27,892 nucleotides of DNA, from assembly GCA_047623555.1 (NCBI GenBank), contig JBLHMP010000055.1, forward strand, positions 1-27,892, read 5' to 3'. A program made the position numbers and the translations under genes. Source of the stretch: NORP181 sp047623555. GTDB taxonomy: Bacteria; Pseudomonadota; Alphaproteobacteria; Rhodobacterales; Rhodobacteraceae. Below, in pieces: positions 22,852 to 27,892 of the stretch (position 1 is its first letter; each line of letters opens with the position of its first letter). The notes below the pieces were generated by a model. That model was not told where the DNA came from. It saw only the letters and a list, made by a program, of their open reading frames with translations, and searched no databases.

Positions 22852-24246
22852 ATGACGCTGACTGCAATAACCCGAGATGTAATTGGTCCGGGAATACAGG
22901 TTACTCTTGCCTCTGGCGATGATCGGCTGATCACCGAAGGCACCACGGTTCTGTCCACGGATTCAACGGTTATCTTGGGCACATCAGACAACATTATATA
23001 TGTTTATGGATCTGTTTATGGCGCCGGTCTTGGCATCGTTACACAGGGTGATAATAACAAAGTTGTTGTTGGCGCGACCGGCAGTGTCGGGATTTTCACA
23101 GAGTTTGGGTCTGTTGGTTTCAGCACAAGTGCCGCAGGCAATAACGGCGAAATTATCAATCACGGCACAATCAGCGGCGGCATGGCACTTTATGCGTCCC
23201 TTGGGTTGAATGCCCGGTTTGAAAATACCGGTTTTGCCATTGGCACCGAAGTGTTTGTTTTCGAGAATATGGATTCAGGGTCGGTAAATCGGATTTACAA
23301 CAGTGGCTATGCGCAGGGCACCAGCTATGGGGTGAATATTCTGGATAATGCCGGAACCCAGATCTCGTACATTTACAACTCTGGTCATTTGGGTGGGGAT
23401 GTTGCGGCAATCAGCGGCAGCGGTGACATTAAAAATGTCTACAACAGCGGAATGTTGTTCGGAAACATTAATTTGGGCGACGGCAATGATCTGTTTGACG
23501 GGTGTGGTGGTACGGTTCAAAATGGTGCAGTCGCCGGAGGAGCCGGGGACGACACCTATATCGTTGATGACCTGTCAGTCGTTCTGGTTGAGGGCGTTTC
23601 CGAAGGGATAGACACCGTTCAGAGCGAAGTGAACTGGCGGTTGGCCAACAATTTCGAAAACCTGGAACTGTTCGGAAATAATTGATTATCTGGTCATGGC
23701 AACTCATTTGACAATCTCATAACGGGTAATGCCGGGAACAATCATCTGCGCGGTTATGCCGGGAACGATACACTGAATGGCGGTGCTGGCGATGATAGCC
23801 TCCGTGGTCATTCGGGGACGGATGTACTGAATGGGTCTGATGGTGATGACCTGTTGCGGGGTGGTGGTGGTCGGGATATTCTGAGTGGTGGTACTGGTGA
23901 CGACATTATTTGTGGCGGCAAGGGACTCGACACGATGTCTGGTGGAAGCGACGCTGATATCTTCAAGTTCAACAAAATATCACATAGCCCGAATTCAACC
24001 AACAGAGATACCATTCAGGACTTTAATGCGGCAGAAGATGTAATCGACTTGAACAAAATAATTCCCTGGTCGCTGTCTTTCATTGGTGCAAATGCTTTTA
24101 AAATTACCGGGGCTGGCGAGGTCAATTATACTGTCGAAGGCAACAATGGTATCATTCAGGTTGATTCAGATGGTAACGGTGTTGTGGACATGCAAATCAA
24201 AGTGAAAAATGTGACTTTCTTTACAGAGTTTGATTTTCTGCTCTGA
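22852..24246 (+). pseudogene. RTX-repeat (type I secreted) protein interrupted by one TGA codon
   Basis: A single frame of 464 codons is interrupted only by TGA at 23683-23685 (codon 278). The N-terminal 210 residues look beta-helical, with imperfect repeats of IYNSG/VYNSG type. The part after the TGA has NAGNN, GYAGNDTLN, GGAGDDSLR, GGGGRDILS and GGTGDDIIC nonapeptides that bind calcium in RTX proteins. A serralysin-C-like tail follows (DADIFKFNKI, RDTIQDFNAAEDVIDL, DSDGNGVVDMQI) and a hydrophobic end (EFDFLL) typical of type I secretion signals. The stop separates the domain from its secretion signal, so the product is probably lost; read-through is possible but unsupported. No ABC exporter genes are adjacent. 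The start at 22852 has a poor ribosome site. Confidence 0.8.
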
Positions 24247-24289
24247 TCGCTGAAAGGCGGGGCCGGTGGTGATCTGGCGGCTAACCGGG

Positions 24290-25516
24290 TTATTTTTTTC
24301 TGTCCCGCTGCTTGCCCAGCAATCGCCCGATAATGAACGACGTGCGCGGCGCATAGATATAGGCGGTGCGTGTTTTCGGCGACGGGCGGGCGAGCATCCG
24401 GGTCAACCCGAACAGAACCAACAGGATATGAGCGGCTGCAATCATCATGAACATTGCGGTTGGCCCGTACCATCCGATTAGCTGTGACGACAGATACGGC
24501 GCACCGATGGCACCCAGTGCAAACACGAACATCAACGCAGCTGACAGTTCGACCCGTTCAGAACTGTCAGCAAAATCATGGGCATGGGCGGCGGCGACCG
24601 AATAGATCGGGAATGTCGTCAGGCCAAACAAAAACGCACTGCCCATGACGCCATAGGTGCCAAAGGACTGCGCGAAAATGGTGATCGCCGATACTGCAAC
24701 GGCCGCCACAGACAGCCAGATTAACACCCAGCGGCGGTCGTATTTATCTGCCAGCCAGCCCACTGGGTATTGTGCCAACGCGCCACCCAACACGAATGAG
24801 GCCAGAAACCAGGCGATCTGGCCGATATTCAGGCCAACTTCCTGGCCATAGATCGGGCCGACCATGCGAAACGATGCCGACGACAGCGCCGCCACAATTA
24901 CCGCGGCCGCCGCCAAAGGGGATCGGCGCACCGCCAGCATCGGGCGCAGGCGCGGTGCGCTTGGGGTCTCGGGCTGTTTCAATTTTGTCAATGTCAGCGG
25001 CAACAGCGCGGCACAGCACAGGATTGCCAATATGTTGTAGGAGACATAACTGGCCGGGCTAAGCACGCCGATCATCAACTGCGCCACGAGCGAGCCTGAC
25101 ATGTCCACCACACGGTATACTGCCATGGTGCGCCCGCGTGTGTCGTTGGTGACCTTGGCCTGCAACCAGGCCTCGACCACAGTGTAACAGCCGGCGATGC
25201 ACATGCCAGACGCGATCCGCATCAGCGCCCAGGCATAGGGGTCGACCACCAGCATATGGGCCAATAATCCAATGGATCCGGCGGCGGTAAAGGCGGCAAA
25301 GGCACGGGAATGGCCGACATTGCCCATCAGGCGTGGCGACCACCAGCAGCCCAGAAAAAAGCCTAGAAAATGCGCCGATCCCAGCAGGCCAATCTGACTG
25401 GTGGTAAAGCCAAGCGTCAGACCCGACAACGCGTCCAACGGCCCAACACCACCTGATGACAATTGCAAAAAGATGACCGATAGGAACAGGGCGGCAAAGG
25501 ATATAAGTGTGCGCAT
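24290..25516 (-). CDS. MFS transporter
   Basis: This 408-residue protein has about twelve hydrophobic helices. Between helices 2 and 3 lies WWSPRLMGNVGHSRAF, a form of the MFS loop motif, and after helix 8 lies GWLADKYDRRW, the equivalent motif in the second half. The helix-4 sequence RIASGMCIAGCYTVVEAWLQ resembles the YcaD-like branch. A basic tail ends with KQRDRKK. The substrate is unknown and no neighbour helps: the gene converges on the RTX pseudogene and YceI lies upstream on the same strand, 79 bp away. No strong ribosome site is seen before the ATG at 25516. Confidence 0.9.
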   Translation of the reverse strand: MRTLISFAALFLSVIFLQLSSGGVGPLDALSGLTLGFTTSQIGLLGSAHFLGFFLGCWWSPRLMGNVGHSRAFAAFTAAGSIGLLAHMLVVDPYAWALMRIASGMCIAGCYTVVEAWLQAKVTNDTRGRTMAVYRVVDMSGSLVAQLMIGVLSPASYVSYNILAILCCAALLPLTLTKLKQPETPSAPRLRPMLAVRRSPLAAAAVIVAALSSASFRMVGPIYGQEVGLNIGQIAWFLASFVLGGALAQYPVGWLADKYDRRWVLIWLSVAAVAVSAITIFAQSFGTYGVMGSAFLFGLTTFPIYSVAAAHAHDFADSSERVELSAALMFVFALGAIGAPYLSSQLIGWYGPTAMFMMIAAAHILLVLFGLTRMLARPSPKTRTAYIYAPRTSFIIGRLLGKQRDRKK

Positions 25517-25595
25517 TAGATCTGTGACAATGCCGGGCTGCGGCGGGCCGGCTTGTCCTTTATCGACGTTGGCATGTCGTTTTCTTGGATCGGGG

Positions 25596-26186
25596 CTATT
25601 TCTCGGCGTTGATCAGCACGGAAATGTTCAGCTTTATCGTGTTCCCAACCATTTTCGTATAGCCAGAGGCACCATAATCAAACCGGTCTAGCTGTCCGGA
25701 CAGGCGTACGGTCAACTGGCTGAAATCATCCCGGGCCGACCCTGGTTGACGGTAAAAATCGGCCTTCAACTGAACGCTACGGGTGACATCGCGCAAGGTC
25801 AGGCGGCCGGTGATAAAGGCGCCGCCGGACAATCGCCCGTCTTGTGTCAATGTGACCTTGGTCGACACAAAACGGATCGTCGGATAGCGGGCCATGTCCA
25901 GAATTTCACTGCCGGTCAGAGCTTGGGTGGCCAAAAACATCGGCGTGCGCACGCCCGCGGCGCTTAGCACAATATCAACCGAGGCTAAGGCCAGGTTTTG
26001 TGGATCCACCACGATGTCGGCGCTTTGGATCGGCATGGTGCCCGACTGATCGGTGTTGCTGATGCGATAGGTGAACCCAACACGCGAAGCCTCTTTGTCC
26101 AGCCGATATCGCGTCGGCGCAGCGACGGTTGTCGAGGCAAACATAAGGCAAAACAGGGTAAATAGGGCGGCGCGACGGGTGATCAT
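25596..26186 (-). CDS. YceI family periplasmic protein
   Basis: This 196-residue protein has a signal peptide (MITRRAALFTLFCLMFASTT, cleavage likely after VAA near residue 23). A YceI lipocalin-like barrel follows: RYRLDKEASRVGFTYRISN, EILDMARYPTIRFVSTKVT, ITGRLTLRDVTRSVQLKADF and FDYGASGYTKMVGNTIKLNI. The family binds isoprenoid chains such as polyprenols or ubiquinone in the periplasm. It may be co-transcribed with the MFS gene. It starts just after a short tandem duplication. Confidence 0.93.
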   Translation of the reverse strand: MITRRAALFTLFCLMFASTTVAAPTRYRLDKEASRVGFTYRISNTDQSGTMPIQSADIVVDPQNLALASVDIVLSAAGVRTPMFLATQALTGSEILDMARYPTIRFVSTKVTLTQDGRLSGGAFITGRLTLRDVTRSVQLKADFYRQPGSARDDFSQLTVRLSGQLDRFDYGASGYTKMVGNTIKLNISVLINAEK

Positions 26187-26216
26187 GAAAAGCTGAGGCC
26201 TCTTTATGCAAAAATG

Positions 26217-26250
26217 ATCGGAGCTTAGAGCTTATCGGAGCTTAGAGCTT
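26217..26250. repeat. 17-bp perfect tandem duplication upstream of the YceI gene
   Basis: The unit ATCGGAGCTTAGAGCTT occurs twice without mismatch, 31 bp before the YceI start codon (minus strand). Each unit includes the small dyad AGCTTAGAGCTT. It probably lies in the YceI promoter or leader and could alter spacing there; a slippage origin is likely. Confidence 0.9.
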
Positions 26251-26315
26251 ACTGTGTCCTGCGAGTCTTTTAATATCAATTTATCAACAGCCCCGCACCC
26301 TAATTTCTTCTCGTC

Positions 26316-26337
26316 AAAAATACTTCCGCCGGAGGCA
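26316..26337 (-). repeat. GC-rich post-stop motif, copy 2
   Basis: On the minus strand TGCCTCCGGCGGAAGTATTT follows the ImuA-like gene stop by about ten bases and continues into TTGACGAGAAG. It matches the motif at 2898-2917 over TGCCTCCGGCGG. Both copies begin within about a dozen bases of a stop codon and share the gene's orientation, so a role at transcript ends is plausible. Confidence 0.45.
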
Positions 26338-26346
26338 TCCCCGCTC

Positions 26347-26925
26347 TCAGGCCGGGCTCAACTCCAACCCGCTTTGCGCGCCGGTCTGGGTCGCGGTCCA
26401 AATCCGCGGTGGCAAACTGCGGGCGCGGCGGCGTTCCAGACGCCAGCGGCTGACGTGATCCTGATGCGCCGGGGTCATATGCCAGCGGCTTTCAACACCT
26501 TGTGCGCCGCCGTCTTCGGGGGTCAACAACAGACCCAGCGGCGCCGGGCGGGGCCTTTCAGCGGCCAGATGCATACGCCGCACCGGGGTCAGCCCGGGGG
26601 CATCGGGCAGATCGGCAATAACCAGCGGTACGGTGCCGGTGCGCAAAGCTTCTTCGGTCGCCCAAAGCAGATCTTCGATGCGATCCGGGGTGACAAACAG
26701 AAACCGGGCGGGATCAGTAAAATCGGCCATTCCGTCCGGGTTTATCCGTTCCGTCCACCATGCGGGCGATATCCAAAGCACCGGACCTTGGGTCTGACCG
26801 GCCAGCCAAAGCGCAAATGTCCGCCGGGCAGGGCCACAGGCCTCATGCACCCGACCGCGTGTCAGGACAACGTTAGGGCCAAGGGCAACGCAGTTATGCG
26901 TGGGACTAAGAAGGCGAGTCGGCAT
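26347..26925 (-). CDS. ImuA/RecA-like conserved hypothetical protein
   Basis: This 192-residue protein has GRVHEACGPARRTFALWLAG, VLWISPAWWTERINPDGM, RFLFVTPDRIEDLLWATEEA, VPLVIADLPDAPGLTPVRR and GVESRWHM. The order resembles ImuA-type proteins, RecA-related partners in ImuAB-DnaE2 mutagenesis, but there is no Walker A motif. I recall similar stand-alone proteins in Rhodobacteraceae; the assignment is moderate. I chose the ATG at 26925, since the in-frame extension to 27090 reads into insertion-sequence DNA. No imuB or dnaE2 follows: the next gene downstream is yceI. The presumed IS5 end lies about 12 bp before this ATG, so the native promoter and ribosome site may be gone. Confidence 0.55.
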   Translation of the reverse strand: MPTRLLSPTHNCVALGPNVVLTRGRVHEACGPARRTFALWLAGQTQGPVLWISPAWWTERINPDGMADFTDPARFLFVTPDRIEDLLWATEEALRTGTVPLVIADLPDAPGLTPVRRMHLAAERPRPAPLGLLLTPEDGGAQGVESRWHMTPAHQDHVSRWRLERRRARSLPPRIWTATQTGAQSGLELSPA

Positions 26926-27086
26926 GAGATACTGTAGGGCACCTCGATTTATTGACCTTTTGAGGCAGTAGCGGGTTTGTTTTCGATGTTTTGGGTCGTG
27001 GCCGTGCTGGAATTGAGTTAATCTTGGGCGATCCCTGATCCCCATCGGGCATTGATGGTGCAGATCGCCTCCGCACTCTCGCGTTT

Positions 27087-27892
27087 TCACGTCGGGAACG
27101 GATTCAGGCGTCGCAACTGACCAGTTCGGCGGATGTTGTAGGCGATATTCTTCATCCCTATCTTGGCCTTGGCCCGAACCGGTCCGATGGTCCGCACAAG
27201 GGTGCCAGCCATGTCATTCGCCTGCGCACCAAACACATGCTCGACCCGGACGCGGACCGATGATTTGGTCCTGTTGCTCTGCTTCGCTTGCTTGCCCAGC
27301 GGCTTACCCCGTTTGCCCTTGCGGTGGATGCGGCTAGTCAGCCCTCTGGCTTTGAGCTTTGCCTCGATTTCTTCCGACCGATAGGCAGAATCCGCCCAAA
27401 CCCCGGAAGCGGTATTGCCGCGCATCAGCAACTCGTCCACCGCCTGACTGTCGTGCACGGCAGCGTCGGTGACGTGATAGTGGCGGATCAGCTTGTGCTT
27501 ACGGTCAACGTTCAAATGGTTCTTGTAGCCGTAGTGGCTTTTGCCGTGTTTTTTGGTCCAGCGGGCATCAACATCCTTCTGCGACCGCTAGGCGGGCTTA
27601 TTTTCCCAGCCTTCCGGTTCCTCGCCGCCCTTGATCGCCGCGTTTTCCTCGCGGGTGTTGTGGTTGCGTGGCACCGGCACGATGGACGCGTCCAGTATCT
27701 GGCCGCCCCGCGCGATATACCCCTGCCGCGCAAGTTGACCCCCTGTCGGCGATGCAGGCATCGCCTGTCGGGCAGTGATCAAAGAGCTTGAACAATTCCT
27801 CCACCTTGCCCGCTTGCGCCAGCGCCTCTCGATACAGCCAGACGGTCGTTGCGTCCGGCACCCGGTCTCCAAGGCCCAAAAACCGCATGAAG
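27087..27892 (-). pseudogene. IS5-family transposase with nonsense codon and frameshifting insertion
   Basis: Three stretches on the minus strand join into one IS5-type transposase. The first (27892 to about 27779) reads MRFLGLGDRVPDATTVWLYR and KVEELFKLFD. The second (27738-27591) reads ARQGYIARGGQILDASIVPV and TREENAAIKGGEEPEGW. The third (27587-27087) reads QKDVDARWTKKHGKSHYGYK, NVDRKHKLIRHYHVTDAAVH, GVWADSAYRS, and ends with RVRVEHVFGAQ and NIAYNIRR. DDE-type residues appear as DASIVPV, DSAYRS and RVRVEHVF. The first break is a 40-bp insertion (27739-27778). The second is an in-frame TAG at 27588-27590, where relatives have a basic residue (KPA-x-RSQKD). The N terminus is off the right edge. 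Confidence 0.88.
27739..27778. repeat. 37-bp palindromic insertion with 3-bp flanking repeat inside the transposase
   Basis: On the coding (minus) strand the transposase reads GATCA, then 37 extra bases, then TCAACTTGCG. Removing one TCA and the 37 bases (40 in all) restores the expected frame from FD to QLARQGYIARGG. The inserted sequence folds as CCC/GGG around a GACA/GACA internal loop and a 7-bp stem GGCGATG/CATCGCC with loop CCTG. A palindrome with a short flanking direct repeat suggests a tiny mobile or slippage-derived element. Only one copy was noticed in the window. Confidence 0.65.

Larger units (their letters stand above)
26938..27892 (-). mobile_element. IS5-family insertion sequence, decayed, cut by the window edge
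   Basis: Transposase remains cover 27087-27892. Beyond its C terminus, 26938-27086 holds no gene; the sequence GGGCACCTCGATTTATT at 26938-26954 looks like an IS5-type terminal end. This boundary is a guess, because the other end is outside the window and no target duplication can be checked. The element carries at least two inactivating changes, so it could move only with help from an intact copy. Confidence 0.55.

Noticed and set aside
22852..24246. Selenocysteine or programmed read-through at the RTX TGA
   Set aside because: No selenocysteine insertion hairpin or related gene is seen, and the aligned position in RTX relatives is not cysteine. A simple nonsense change is more economical.
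26347..27090. A longer ImuA-like protein starting at 27090
   Set aside because: The first 55 residues (rich in His, Arg and Gln) come from likely IS5 sequence and do not resemble the family start.
1..27892. CRISPR array, tRNA or rRNA genes
   Set aside because: No regularly spaced repeats and no cloverleaf or rRNA-like sequence were noticed on either strand.

Overview
The window looks like a piece of an alphaproteobacterial chromosome, most likely a marine Rhodobacteraceae (Roseobacter-group) species. The reasons are the complete set of late-cobalt (aerobic) corrin-ring genes with cobG and cobF, the CbtAB cobalt uptake pair, the Roseobacter-type MetG, a GC-rich coding style, and a small GC-rich motif after stop codons that I recall from this family. 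This placement is inference from gene content, not from a database search.

Layout. (1) 1-2283: the end of an IS30-family element (minus strand) abuts a kynureninase gene cut off at its 5' side. Three overlapping plus-strand genes follow (XRE-cupin regulator, SRPBCC protein, SDR oxidoreductase). (2) 2523-4563: a DUF1636 [2Fe-2S]-type gene (plus) converges on a minus-strand cobalt-uptake operon, cbtB-cbtA-His-rich membrane-anchored protein, headed by a cobalamin riboswitch. (3) 4617-18766: a long minus-strand cobalamin operon headed by a second cobalamin riboswitch, read as DUF1636-cobW-cobN-cobG-cobH-cobI-cobJ-[cobK on the opposite strand]-cobL-cobE-cobM-cobB-cobA-cobF. Neighbours mostly overlap by ATGA or a few bases, so translation is probably coupled. 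(4) 18818-20878: cobO and cobQ run divergently on the plus strand. (5) 20927-26925: metG, an RTX-repeat secreted-protein gene broken by one in-frame TGA, an MFS transporter, a YceI protein and an ImuA-like gene. (6) 26938-27892: a decayed IS5-family transposase that runs off the right edge.

How the genes work together. CbtAB probably bring in cobalt. CobA makes precorrin-2, and CobI, G, J, M, F, K, L and H turn it into hydrogenobyrinate. CobB amidates two side chains. CobN is the large cobaltochelatase subunit, whose partners CobS and CobT are not in the window. CobO adenosylates the corrinoid and CobQ amidates four more side chains. Two B12-sensing riboswitches place uptake and ring synthesis under end-product control. 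The lower-ligand and nucleotide-loop genes (cobC/D, cobP/U, cobV, cobT/U) are absent here and must lie elsewhere.

Most unusual points: cobK is transcribed against the operon, with start codons overlapping those of cobL and a 3' overlap with cobJ; a His-rich anchored protein joins the CbtAB operon; the RTX gene has a nonsense codon; and a 37-bp palindrome with 3-bp flanking repeats is inserted in the IS5 transposase.
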